Origin: Morchella semilibera
Lineage: Eukaryota; Ascomycota; Pezizomycetes; Pezizales; Morchellaceae
Length of the DNA stretch: 64,000 bases
Direction of reading: 5' to 3'
Assembly: GCA_009192285.1 (NCBI GenBank)
Contig: WBVU01000008.1
Location: 1,064,370-1,128,369, forward strand
Under the pieces are notes generated by a model. The model searched no databases. It worked only from the letters and a program-made list of their open reading frames with translations, and had not been told where the DNA came from. A program made the translations under genes and the position numbers. Positions 11,932 through 22,352 of this stretch are shown here, piece after piece. Position 1 is the first letter of the stretch. Each line of letters opens with the position of its first letter.

Positions 11932-12660
11932 GGGGTGGTTTCGGGGGGGGGCGAGAGAGGGGCAAGGGGAATCATGTTGTCTGTTAGGCGTATATACCTA
12001 TAATATAAAGTTACAAAAGTGTTGCATAGTCCTAGCGTGTTGTGTCAGATCCACCTACTACCCAGAGCCAGTGAGAAAGCATCGCACACAAATCTAGATC
12101 CATGTACAGCCCTATTCGAAAAGTCCTCGCACCCTACTCTGTTGATGAATCCTAACCCACCACAACCATCCCTCCGCGCATACCCAAAAATTGATAGGTA
12201 TGGGAATGAGAAACACAATCACTTTTGACCCGGGGGTGTCGAACGGGGCTGTGCACCACCACACCATTCTAGACTCTGGTATTAGCTCCGCATATGTACC
12301 CCAGGTTGTAAACCGGTCTGGCCCGGTACTTAAACCCTGCGCAGATCAACCCGGAGGTCTTTTGCTTGACTTAATTTCATCCGGTGGCGCTGTTGCTATC
12401 GATCCGCCGATCTACGTATGGGATGGGGTCGGCGGATTGTGAAGGACGTGTAGTACACGGGTCAACGGACGGGTAGGGGTCAGCCTGCAGTACGGGTAGA
12501 GATCGGAAGCGAACGCTCGCTCCCCTTGGATGGTGAAGTCGATCCCGTATGGAGCTAGAAACTTGACTTTCAGAAAATGATCAGTGGCGTTTGCGCAGCG
12601 GTATAGGTGTCCTAAATCATCATTAGCGACGGTCAGCCTTTGTTTGCGTAACTGTGTGGA
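11932..12660. other. 3' flank, no gene seen
   Basis: Begins with the G-rich 3' flank of the preceding gene. Frames at 12019-12442 are short and unrecognisable. Base composition shifts sharply to AT-rich at about 12650, marking the edge of the transposon block. Confidence 0.4.
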
Positions 12661-13974
12661 TGCATTAAAATATTAATAAAAGACACGATTGCTGTAACAA
12701 TTCAGTCTCATTTCGAGTCCTGCATCAAACAATCATACAATCCTGTTTTAAATTGTCGGCAGGCATCCGATACAAAATCGGAGGCCTCCGTCAGGTTGCT
12801 TTATGGTTATTTAGAAAATATCATCAGAAGTGGGGGTTCCTTTAAGTACTGTCTACTATATCTGCCGCCACCCACTTACTTTAATTCATATACAAATTGG
12901 TAGACATAAGATAATCGCTGATGTAGTTCGGATGAAACTCATTCAGTTTGCTATATGATTTCAAATTAATCTACGCAAAACCCTGAAACACATAGCGGTG
13001 AAAGAAGATATCCTGTTATATTAGTAAATTTTACAGATGTGTTTTGCACTCGCTGGTTACCATCGACATAATGTTTGAGTCAAACTATTTCCCTCTTATA
13101 CTGCTAAAATGAAATGTATAGAATGAGCCGATAAACATTACGATAGAACAATAAATGACTTTAACAAATTTATATGAATAGATACATGTGCTTTTAATAT
13201 TGAAGTGTTCGCCAGTAATATATGCGTCACCTGATATCTCAAAGAAGAGTATAAAGAACACTATTTATTACTAGTACTCAAGTTTAAGAGACTTGAAGTA
13301 ATTGTGGTTTAGGGAGGTATCTATAATTATGAAAAACAGAGCTTGCATTTTAGAATAAAAATGATTGAGGCGAAACAATTACAGGCCTTGGATACTGCGA
13401 AAATATTCTACATTCTTACCTGTATTTCTTCTGGCGATAACGTTTCCAAGAAGTATTCAATTATGTATATATCACGCTTGATGGCGCTCCATTCTATCGT
13501 GCTAAGTTTACCACTAGTATTTTCCGGAAACTTGGTATCCCGAAAGGAAAAGCTAAAGTCCAGCTTACTACCGCAGTCATTTCTTCTATTACAACTACAA
13601 TTTCTTTATTTTATAGAAGTTCAAACAGTTAAAATACACTGCAAAAGCCCAGTGTTATTACACTCAATTCTAATGCTGAATGCTTCAATAAAGTCTTTTC
13701 CTATTCTAATTCTCAGTATGCTAGAAAAGCATTGAGAAGTTGTCTCTACCATTATAAGGATTTAACTGATGCTACTGAAGAGGAAGGGAGTATTAAAGAG
13801 AACAGTAAAGGGTAGAAAAAGAGAGAGTATAAAAATATTTATTATAATACCTGAATTATCAAAAACAACAAAAGAAGTATGTTGAATTAATCTATTAATT
13901 ATTTAACTATTCATTATTGTTAAATATAATCTCTAAAGAGAAACAATGAAAGCTCTAAAAATGTGACGGAGTAA
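12660..13974. other. AT-rich decayed block
   Basis: Strongly AT-rich compared with flanking genes. The longest frame (13343-13735, 130 codons) is rich in S, L and I and unrecognisable. A different frame over 13460-13800 reads plausible stretches (FTTSIFRKLGIPKGKAKVQL, YARKALRSCLYHYKDLTDA) interrupted by stops, so an old coding element may lie here. The AT richness could reflect repeat-induced point mutation, but I could not compute dinucleotide indices. Confidence 0.4.
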
Positions 13975-15095
13975 CTCAACGCAAAGAAGAGGATGACAAT
14001 GATAATGCAGAAGGACTCGAGGAGCACAATCTTACGCGACGAGGGGACCGACGAAGACAGAGGCAATACCGAGCAAGCACAAGCACAGGCACCGGCAAAG
14101 GCAAAGGCAAGGGCAAAGACACAAGGGCACAGAGCAGGAAGAGTAAGGACCGGATGGACCTCAACGAGAACGATAAGAGGTATCAATAGTTTCCTCTTTA
14201 GAGGACAGAATCTTAGGTACGATAAGCTATGGCTTTAGAAATAGGAGTAGATTCCTATGTACAGAGATAACAGGAAGACGAGATAGAGAGGAAAGAAAGA
14301 AAGAACTAAGAAAAATATCTATGCCCACTATTTAACACCTACCCTCTACTAGTCCGCTATGACTCATAACATCAGCCTACAGAAATTTCATGGATACGCT
14401 AATATCGGAGGACTGGAAGAGTTGGCAGGGATGGGATTATTGCAAGATCGGAGGCGGGGGTGAGTCAGAATAAGTTCTATAGGTTTCTGTTACGTAGGAA
14501 TGTGAGTCAGGCTTGGCTCCGAAATACTGGGTATATAAGGGAGGCAACGGCGCCTGTTCATGTACTTTTCTTCTTCTTCTTTTCTCTTCATGCAACGTCC
14601 TCTGTAAACTAGTATTCAATATACTTTATAGTCCCTAAATCTTTAGTGACTATCGCTGCCTCTTTAATTCTTCCCTTATACCTCCCTTATACTTGGGTCG
14701 TATCGCTGCAACAACTCGTGCCCTATGGAACGAAGCTACACCGCCACCCCCTCCTTGAGAAGAAACCCATGGAAACTCGTCGCATCCACACCTCGTATTC
14801 CTCCCCACCATTCCCGCTACATCAGCAAACTCAACTTGTGACTGGAGCCTCCCAACAGTCTCCCAGGTCTCCTGAGAGTCTCCTGATACTCCTGGATATT
14901 TTTTGAGTCTCCTGAGGCTCAGGAGACATCAGGAGACAAATGAAGTCTTGCTGATGTATTTTCCTTACAAATCCATCACACCATAGAACCTCCTAGAACC
15001 CAATGACGACACCCCCTCCTCAGCATACCCCTTTTTCGCTTAACAATACCTAAACAATCGCAATAGTGCTTTGACTACTGAACCATCGGGACTGG
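13975..15095 (+). repeat. dispersed repeat, copy 1
   Basis: 13975-14345 aligns well with 49165-49535; both contain CAGAAGGACTCGAGGAGCAC, a run of GGCAAAGGCAAGGGCAAAG and GACCGGATGGACCTCAACGA. 14760-15095 aligns with 49570-49790 (ACACCTCGTATTCCTCCCC, then CCTCCTAGAACCC). Between these, copy 1 has about 400 extra bases with a TATATAAG box (14532-14539) and a CTTCTTCTTCTTTTC run. That segment has a counterpart in copy 2 at about 49950-50040, so the order differs between copies. The best reading frame encodes a K/G/A-rich repeat. In copy 2 the repeat lies inside the pogo-like element, so this copy is probably a relic of a related element. Confidence 0.7.
14820..14956. mobile_element. CATCAGCAA MITE, copy a
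   Basis: 137 bp flanked by TA (14818-14819 and 14957-14958). The ends are CATCAGCAAACTCAACTTGT and, reversed, CATCAGCAAGACTTCATTTG. The interior is built of GAGTCTCCTGAGACTCC-like palindromic words. It is inserted within dispersed-repeat copy 1: copy 2 at about 49618 runs across the same point without it. Confidence 0.85.
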
Positions 15096-15420
15096 TGCCA
15101 AGACGACGGGACAAAAAAGCTCTACAAAAACTTAACAATCAAGTAAAGATTGCTAGAGCTTCTCAAATTTCTAATTTCAGCGTTCCAGCAAAAAGGATAC
15201 TAGACATTTCTAGCAAAGGTTGAGGAGCTATTGTTCAATAGATAGACAAAAAAGCTTTGGCAAGTGAAAAAAAGTTGCAGTTTAAGGAGGAAGATGGGGA
15301 TACTACTGAGCAGTAATAGGAGATTATAAGCGGGGTTGGTGCAAAGAAAACAAGGAACAAAGGAAAAGACAAAGCTGTTTAGAAAGGCAACAAAGCATAG
15401 AATTATTTTATATTGCTAGA
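15096..15420 (+). pseudogene. remnant of a transposase C-terminus
   Basis: Directly after dispersed-repeat copy 1, a frame reads TKALQKLNNQVKIARASQIS and then KKALASEKKLQFKEEDGD, with stops in between and after. Lysine-rich coiled segments of this sort are typical of the C-terminal tails of fungal pogo/DDE_1 transposases. The family assignment is an inference from composition and context. Confidence 0.4.
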
Positions 15421-15609
15421 GATTTTGGTGTGTTTTTATTATTAATATTGTATCTCTTATCAAAATTATATGTATTTATTCCTACAAAATTCCGCCTTTC
15501 CTTTTTAGGATCATATAATTACTCCTGTAAAATTGTACAATTTTCTCTCTTCAAAATCATATATATATAACTATTATAAAGTACAAACACTTATTACGCA
15601 ACTCAAGCA

Positions 15610-15747
15610 CATCAGCAAATTACCATTTGTGTCTGGAGTCTGACAACTGTCTCTTGTGTTTCTTGAAAGTCTCTTAAAACTCCTGAATATTTTTTGAGTT
15701 TCTCGATACTCCAGAGAGATTATGAAATAGATAAAGTGTTGGTGATT
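15610..15747. mobile_element. CATCAGCAA MITE, copy b (decayed)
   Basis: Same family as copy a, with more substitutions: CATCAGCAAATTACCATTTG at the left and a weakened right end (TTGGTGAT). No TA duplication is clear. It lies head to tail with copy c, about two bases apart. Confidence 0.7.
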
Positions 15748-15749
15748 CA

Positions 15750-15886
15750 CATCAGCAAACTCAACTTGTAACTGGAGTCTCCCAACAGTCTCCCGGGTTT
15801 CCTGAGAGTCTCCTGAGACTCTTAAGTATTTATTGAGTCTTCTGAAGCTCAGGAGGCGTCAGGAGACAAATGAAGTCTTGCTAATC
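15750..15886. mobile_element. CATCAGCAA MITE, copy c
   Basis: Starts CATCAGCAAACTCAACTTGT and ends AAATGAAGTCTTGCTAAT. The interior is nearly the same as copy a. The right terminal repeat is slightly eroded (CTAAT where CTGATG is expected). Confidence 0.8.
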
Positions 15887-16034
15887 TGGTTGCTGTAGGC
15901 ACAACTGAAGCAACAACACGATGTACTTTAGCTATAATTTGGTACCTCACCAATAGTCTGTTGCCATAGAATACTCTCAAGCAGCGGCACGATGTATCCT
16001 ACTGTAGTCGCAATCAAAATAACAATACAATATA

Positions 16035-16151
16035 CATCAGCAAACTCAACTTGTTACTGGAGTCTCCCGAGAGTCTCCTGAGACTCCTCCATATTTTTTG
16101 AGTCTTCTGAAACTCAGGAGACATTAGGGGACAAATGAAGTTTTGCTGATG
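16035..16151. mobile_element. CATCAGCAA MITE, copy d
   Basis: 117 bp flanked by TA on both sides (16033-16034 and 16152-16153). Ends CATCAGCAAACTCAACTTGT and AATGAAGTTTTGCTGATG. It is shorter than copy a by loss of one internal palindromic unit. Confidence 0.85.
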
Positions 16152-16179
16152 TATACTCTTCCTATAGTCTGGTCCCACA

Positions 16180-16862
16180 TCGGTAGTTCGTTGCCATAGA
16201 CTATTTGTTTTTTTGCACACTAGTCTATAAACACTGCTATAGGCCATCCATGAATTTTACAAGCCTGATGCTAAAATGCAATCAAATCAAGATCAAGTAT
16301 TTGTTCCGTTTATATGACAGAGTTAATGAAAAGCTTTTGAGAAACAAAAACTAAATCTATTGTAAATTTATTCTACAAAAAGTAACTTCTACAATATTTT
16401 TTGCTTATTCCATATCATCTTATTATCCATATAGTTGAGCTGGTTGACCGTTTTAGGATTCTGTATTACTTCCCTACAATAGTAAAAGCTCACAGTAGAA
16501 AAGTAGGATTTTTCAGAGAAAATAGTACGTGATAACTCTTCACATGTTCAATGCAGTTTTTCTCTAAACAACTTGACTGATTTTAGATGATTAGTTGGTT
16601 TAACCATGAATTTCTGTTGCAGGGTCCGTTTTTAATAGCTTAGAGAAAATAAAGTTCTTTGGATAAGACCAGGAGAACAGTTATACACCATTTCATTTTG
16701 TATTTGCTTATACAATAGTTGCCATATATTTTTAAAGGCTGGTTAGCTTGAGTCTCATAACCTGTTGATTACACCCCGATCACGAATCACAAATTCAATT
16801 ATTTCTTGCTTTTCCCTCTCATTAAACAAAGTTGGACGGCTAGGCCTTTTTTCATCCTAAAT
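16180..16862 (-). pseudogene. decayed Tc1/mariner transposase
   Basis: On the minus strand a frame starting near 16855 reads RPSRPTLFNEREKQEIIEFV before a stop. Further on come KSVKLFREKLH, then a stop where W is expected, then TCEELSRTIFSEKSYFSTVS. The latter matches the Tc1/mariner pattern 'W..(V/I)(I/L)FSDES.F' around the first catalytic aspartate, here read as E. At least four stops or frame changes are visible and no terminal repeats were found. This is a DNA-transposon relic, not a host gene. Confidence 0.6.
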
Positions 16863-19721
16863 ACTCAAGTTGGGTTGAAGCCTGCCCCGTTTGCTCTCAG
16901 AGTCAGTTTGCCTCCACTACATGCCAAGTTGATATCCGCTAACCCTTTTCTGTCAACACCCAGTATCCATCAATATCCCGTGAGCAACAGTAGCTCATAT
17001 TACACGACCGGTGGGATAAGACTTCAACCACCGGAGACTAGAAACCGGTGGAGTTGTGGGGGTACAGCGGATTTACTAATGGCCGACAACGGTTACCTGA
17101 TATCTCGGTTTTCTTTTGGGGGGTGTTATACATTTTTTTTTACGGGAGGAGTGCGCAAACCTGTACGGCAAGGTCTTGGGTTCCGGGTGATCTAGTATAA
17201 ATAATGTAGCTCTTGGAATGTTTTTGCGCCGGGGGCTAGTGTAGGTTTTCCGGTTGTACAGGACGTCCACTGAGCTAGACGGTTGAAGTAGACGGGGGTG
17301 GTCTGGGTTTGGTTGCTGAACCGTGGTCATTTATCTAAACCATGGCCACATAAAATTAGGAGTTTAGATGTTTTGATAAGGCGGGGTGGTATGGTTGTCT
17401 AGGTTTCCGCGCTCAGCATCCTGTGGGTTAGCTGGACCATAGGGTGTGTTTTGGGCGGGCTGTGGGGGTCGTTCTTGTGGATTCTCTCGGTTTTATCAAG
17501 TGTTTTGGACCTGGTCGTGGTTTGTAGTTTGTTCCGGTGGTGTTTAGCGGGTAGATGTTGCAATTTCCGAAACTTCAATGGCGTATTTATGGTGTTGGGA
17601 ATGTGTATCAACAATTATTGCAGTTTCAAGGTATAATCTTTTAGCAAAGCTTGAACGCCACGGGTATAGGCCCAACCCCCAATCACCCCGAAAGCTTTTT
17701 GAGGAAGACGCACCCGTTAGGCTTAAATTTAATTAAGGTGGCCTAAACAAGCCCTGCACAAGCTAGAATATACTACCAAAACGGCCGCCACGCGGTTTAA
17801 AAACGGGGGTTTGTTTAAACAACGAACGCCATTTCTGTCTCACAGGATAGAGAGTACAACTTGAACCAAGTAAGTATATGCTCACCCCCGGACGTACGTA
17901 GGGTGGCTTGGTTTCTTGGTGGGGTTGATGGACTGTCGGATGGACCTTGCATGGTGTGCTTCGGTTTCGTCTATCAGGTGTTCGATGCATGGCTGCTAGT
18001 TAAGCGTATCAAGGGATGTGTGGGAAAAGAGAGATATCGGGAGCGACGTATGTGCCCTGGGGGCCCGCAAGGTCGAAAACCGCTAACTTGGCAGCTACTG
18101 GCTACCATGCCCAGAAGCTGGGAAGCAACCATATATGTCGAGTTGTGAATGGAAGTACAAATGAAAAAAAATTTACTAGGTCTAGCTTTGATAGTGGTCG
18201 CGACACCAGAATATTGGGTTTGTTGCATCACTTTAAGGACCCCCGGGTACATCAGCAGTCAAGGTATAGATCGGTGGACCGGGAAGGGATAGTACCAGAG
18301 CCCCTTCCGCATCGTGGGGTTCCGGGGGATCTTTTAGGAGGAGGCAAGCTTTGAGGGTGGGCGGATGAGGCAGAGCGGGGGAGGGGATAGAAGGCTTTCT
18401 TTATGGAAATCTAGAAGGTTATTTGTCTGCAATCACTAACAGTGAGTGAAGGAATGGGGGAATTCAGTAATAAGAGCCAACCAGGGCCGTCTATTAAATT
18501 TCGCAGCGCAGGTACCGATTGTTCGTATCCGGACTTGAGAGATAAGGTGAATTCTTTATATTACGGTAGAGAAAGCGTAAGAATTTAATGTATAATGAAG
18601 AGTAGTAATGTCAACGGTAAGTATACCATGGGAAAAAAGAAAGGGCGTCACTATTTACAAATGAAATGAGTGATAAGAGGCTATTCAGGCTCCGTCGGTT
18701 GTGGTGCGCCTTCCCAGCGTTGGCTGCGCCCTGCCTATTAACTAGGGAAAATGGAAAGAGAAGCGTAGAAGATAGAACTGCGGCGGCCATCCCTGGATCA
18801 AGAGCTATGATCAAGCGTTGGTGTCAGCGGGAGTTCTCACGAGGTGTGGCAAGACAATGAATGGATACCTCAAGATTCCGGACGCTCTGTAGTATTCATA
18901 GTGAGGTACATACAAGCTCGCCGACTATTGTGCGCATAACCACAGTGAAGTAGGATACTATAGGTGTTGCTATAGACATGGTAGGCGGCCTCTGTGTGTT
19001 TTCCTACGGTAAGATAACCAATCACTGCGAGTCCTACAAGGAGATTGCGGTAAAACACGGCCCAGGAAACGAACACATGTGCCCCAAGGCACTAAGTCAC
19101 CATCCCCTCATTTTTGACGGGCAGGCGATATATAAGTGGTATGTGGCCTCAACTCTTGATGCTTCCCCGAACTTCCCTAGCTCGTCGGTGCACCCACCTG
19201 CTCAGAGAGCCTTTCTGCTTTCATGCAACAAGGACAATACAATACTGAGATCAACCACGAAAGAGAGTCCTTACTATCTACAGAATGGGGACACCGGAAC
19301 TGGGCTTCGGTTGGCACATTTGAGTGTTACAGGTATGATGGTTAGAGGTGATGGATACTATTCCCCAACCGGAATCTATGAGTTGCCATGTATCAACACA
19401 TATTTTGACGTCTATCAATCTCTAGGGTCTTGATGGCCTTTGTTTCCATGTATCCACGAGTTAGAGTTGTTCCGACATATAATTACTGTAACCCTAACCC
19501 ACTCGGAGAACCGCGCGGGTTGTATGGTAAGTGGCTTTCGTGTTCTACAATTTCGGGGGAGTTTAAAAATTCCTTCTCGCTTTGAAAGAGCATGCACGAA
19601 GCACCTTGTCAAAGGGCATATTCGTCAAGAGTCAACAACTTTATTTACTTCTCAACACATGTAGGTACATTCCATCTCAGCGCGGCACTACCTCCCTTTT
19701 CACCATGAAACATCCCCACAA
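16863..19721. other. gene-poor stretch
   Basis: No supported gene. Frames at 16806-17195, 17861-18354 and 18978-19433 are unrecognised and lack clear splice partners. CCACCGG/CCGGTGG words occur at 17008-17052, echoing the palindromes at 30.8-31.1 kb. The only notable small feature is the telomere-like word at 19489. Confidence 0.4.
19489..19500. repeat. telomere-like word
   Basis: TAACCCTAACCC, about two telomere units, lies some 220 bases from the end of the F-box/ankyrin gene at 19722-20270. Confidence 0.6.
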
Positions 19722-20270
19722 TCAGTTTGCCCCCGAGTACTTCAACATCAAGTCGACCATCTCCTGATCCTCCAAAAACACCGCCGCATTCAACGCGGTA
19801 TGCCCATGCCGCCTGCACCTCTTCTTCACGTCCGCCCCCGCCTCCAGGAGCATCCGGACAATCACCATGTCGCGCTTATGCGCCGCCATAACCAAGGGCA
19901 TGCTCTCGCCTATGCCCCTATTCGGGTCAATGCCGTGGGCGAGAAGCACCCTCACAATCTCGGTCTGGCGCTTCCGGACCGCGTTGACGAGGAGATAGCT
20001 TAGGCCCCAGGGTGTGCAGATCCACCTATTTGTGGGAACGTGGGGTACGTGGATGAGGGCCCGTTCGACGGTGGCGGGGAGGTTGCGCTTTGCGGCCCAT
20101 TGCAGGATGGAGGTGGATTCGGCGGCGAAGACGGAGTCGAGGCGGGGAGTGAGGAGCGAGTGGAGGGAGTGGCAGGTACGGGAGAAGGAGGAGAGGGTGG
20201 CGACGGAGAGGTGGCCGGCGATGAGGAGGAGGATTTCGAGCGGGAGAGTTGGGGGCGGGGTTGAGGCCAT
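19722..20270 (-). CDS. F-box/ankyrin-repeat protein 1
   Basis: A single exon of 182 residues. I chose the ATG at 20270 because the F-box begins eight residues later; an upstream in-frame ATG at 20384 would add an unlikely 38-residue tail. Residues 9-45 (LPLEILLLIAGHLSVATLSS then FSRTCHSLHSLL) form an F-box-like domain. Degenerate ankyrin repeats follow: one near WAAKRNLPATVERAL, then VNAVRKRQTEIVRVLLAHGI, MAAHKRDMVIVRMLLEAGAD and ALNAAVFLEDQEMVDLMLKY. F-box proteins normally bind Skp1 and present substrates to SCF ubiquitin ligases, with ankyrin repeats as the substrate-binding surface; this role is inferred from the domains. It is the downstream member of a head-to-tail tandem pair with 20463-21038, 192 bases apart. 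At four short repeats it is smaller than most family members. Confidence 0.85.
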   Translation of the reverse strand: MASTPPPTLPLEILLLIAGHLSVATLSSFSRTCHSLHSLLTPRLDSVFAAESTSILQWAAKRNLPATVERALIHVPHVPTNRWICTPWGLSYLLVNAVRKRQTEIVRVLLAHGIDPNRGIGESMPLVMAAHKRDMVIVRMLLEAGADVKKRCRRHGHTALNAAVFLEDQEMVDLMLKYSGAN

Positions 20271-20462
20271 GATGCTGTTGCGAGGTTCGGTGTCGTCGTT
20301 AATTTGTGAAATGACGTACTTATGGTTGGAGGGACGGATGAATAAGCACACATTGCGTGATAAGATACCAGATGATGTCACCACATGTACAGGATGGACT
20401 TAATCAGTGGATAATTAATATAATTAATCATGCATCTCTACCAATCGCTACACTAACATACA

Positions 20463-21038
20463 TCACAACCACCACTCAATCGTCTCCCCAGCTCTCAAGC
20501 TGTCTTGTACCACGGCGCCAAAGCTTCCCAGCATCACTTCCATCTCCTTGTCCTTCGCGCGCCGCGCAACCTCCACCGCCGTCGACCCATAGCAATAACC
20601 GTTCTTCACCTCCACCTTAGCCCCAGCCTCCAGCAGAATCCGAGCAAGAGCAAGGTTGCGCGTCGTCACAGCCCTATAAAGCGGGGTGAGGCCCCACCTA
20701 TCCATTGCGTTTGGATCGGCGCCATGCAGCAGAAGGATGCGGGCTACATCGTTGCAGCCCCGCTGGGCCAGGATGCCGAGCACACTGTGGTGCCCAAACC
20801 CCGGGAGCGGGGTGCCGAGCGCGAGGCAGCGCTGGACAGGGGCAACGCGGTTGCGGGTTGCGGCCCAGCGGAAGATGCGTGGGGCGTTGAGGGAGAAGTA
20901 CTTGTCGAGGGCTTGACGGAGGAGATGGTGGAGGGGACGACAGGTACGGGAGAGGGAGGAGAGAGTGGAGCCGGGGAGATGGTCGGCGATCATGAGGAGG
21001 ATCTCGAGAGGGAGCTTGGGTACTGTGGCGGGAGCCAT
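20463..21038 (-). CDS. F-box/ankyrin-repeat protein 2
   Basis: A single exon of 191 residues. The N-terminal F-box-like segment (residues 8-45: LPLEILLMIADHLPGSTLSS then LSRTCRPLHHLL) is very close to that of the neighbouring gene. It is followed by an ankyrin-type helix (FRWAATRNRVAPVQRCLALG), LGILAQRGCNDVARILLLHGADPN, LYRAVTTRNLALARILLEAGAKVE and a last partial repeat VEVARRAKDKEMEVMLGSFG. The classical ankyrin TPLY and HGADPN signatures are clear. The same order of domains, strand and spacing shows a tandem duplication. The probable role is substrate recognition for an SCF ubiquitin ligase, an inference. The GC content is high compared with flanking DNA. Confidence 0.88.
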   Translation of the reverse strand: MAPATVPKLPLEILLMIADHLPGSTLSSLSRTCRPLHHLLRQALDKYFSLNAPRIFRWAATRNRVAPVQRCLALGTPLPGFGHHSVLGILAQRGCNDVARILLLHGADPNAMDRWGLTPLYRAVTTRNLALARILLEAGAKVEVKNGYCYGSTAVEVARRAKDKEMEVMLGSFGAVVQDSLRAGETIEWWL

Positions 21039-22352
21039 CTCTGTGCAGTGGAGAAGACTTGAGGTGGGGGCTGACCTGGATGCTGTCGCATTTATGCACT
21101 GGCCGTGATGGGGGAGCCTGGATGCCGTGTTGGAAAGCCTGGTAATGGGAAGCCTGAATGATTGAATGAGTCATGCATAGCTCGACCTGATGACGACTTT
21201 GTGAGGTCTAGTATCTCCGGGTCGGGCTCGATTATACTATGGGAGGATGGTATAGGACCTATGTGACGCGACTGCGGAGTTTATGATATTCTTTAGGCCG
21301 GGATATATATAAAAAGACGCCAAGCCCGTTATTTTGTATGATATATACCATAGAACCTGGGATATGACACCATTCCCGCCTTCACCTTTCCCACCCTATC
21401 CCTATTTTCTCATATTTTATAAAATCTTAATTTCCCCGGAGCATCACAACCAGCCAGATATGAGCCAATTGCTCGTCTAGTCAGGTAAATGAGTGTAGCA
21501 GCGGATGCAGCAAACACAGCGGATCCACTCAGACTACAATCCAGCATTGACCCCAAGCGACTCCAGGAGCCCCTACTCCGCCCACAAAATTCCGGGGAAT
21601 CTGCTCTGCAGGTAGTTAGTGTTAGGCGTTAACGAGTAGACATAGCTAGGGCTCAACCACCAACCCCCCCAGCCCGCCAGCCCGCCGCAACACCGCCGCC
21701 TCCACCGCGCAGATCTAGCAACACATAATTACCAACCCTCTGCGGTCTCAACCCCCGCAATATGATCAGCCCAGGGCACCCTCCCCTGGGTGATATTTGG
21801 ACTTAGTCTGTGCAGAGCTTCCGGGGCTGCGGTTATCCGCCGGGGCCACACCGCCGCGGATATGGACTACTAGACGTGTCGATACTCTTCTAATATATTT
21901 TTTTTATCTACCTCACTTCCTCCTTCCAAGGATCCTCTAAATCTTGTGTTAATTGTTCGGTCGATGTGACCCTAACCCTAGGAACCCTAGCCCTGGGGAA
22001 ACCTAACCCTGGCGCCTTTGGTCACAATGTTAGAGGGTCTAGACTATGTAGGCGTCCCCGAAACTGACCACTGATAATAGAGAATTCAAATTGGAGATCA
22101 ATCATTTAATAAGAAAGAGCCTTTAAACAACGCCGCCAAACATTACGCTTCGTGGGGTCGCATTGATTCACAGCTTATGAGCAAAGTGTATATTCTTGAT
22201 GCGGACAAAGTGTACATTTACCGTACCCCTTGAGGCGAGGTGCATACCTGAAAAGGAGGCGGAGTGCTCACCACTAGATCATATAACCATCTCGACCCAT
22301 CGACCGAACGCACCATTTCGCCCCCAGACATACCCCAACCACCCCCACCGGA
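21039..22352. other. gap with telomere-like words
   Basis: No gene seen. A run of T at about 21898-21905 and a short C-rich segment are present. A telomere-variant cluster lies at 21969-22011. The last 40 bases before 22353 are C-rich and probably form the 5' leader of the next gene. Confidence 0.4.
21969..22011. repeat. cluster of telomere-variant words
   Basis: Reads ACCCTAACCCTAGGAACCCT, then AGCCCTGGGGAAACCTAACC, then CT. That is four to five CCCTAA-like units, with variants and short spacers. It lies about 340 bases upstream of the membrane protein gene at 22353. Confidence 0.65.
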
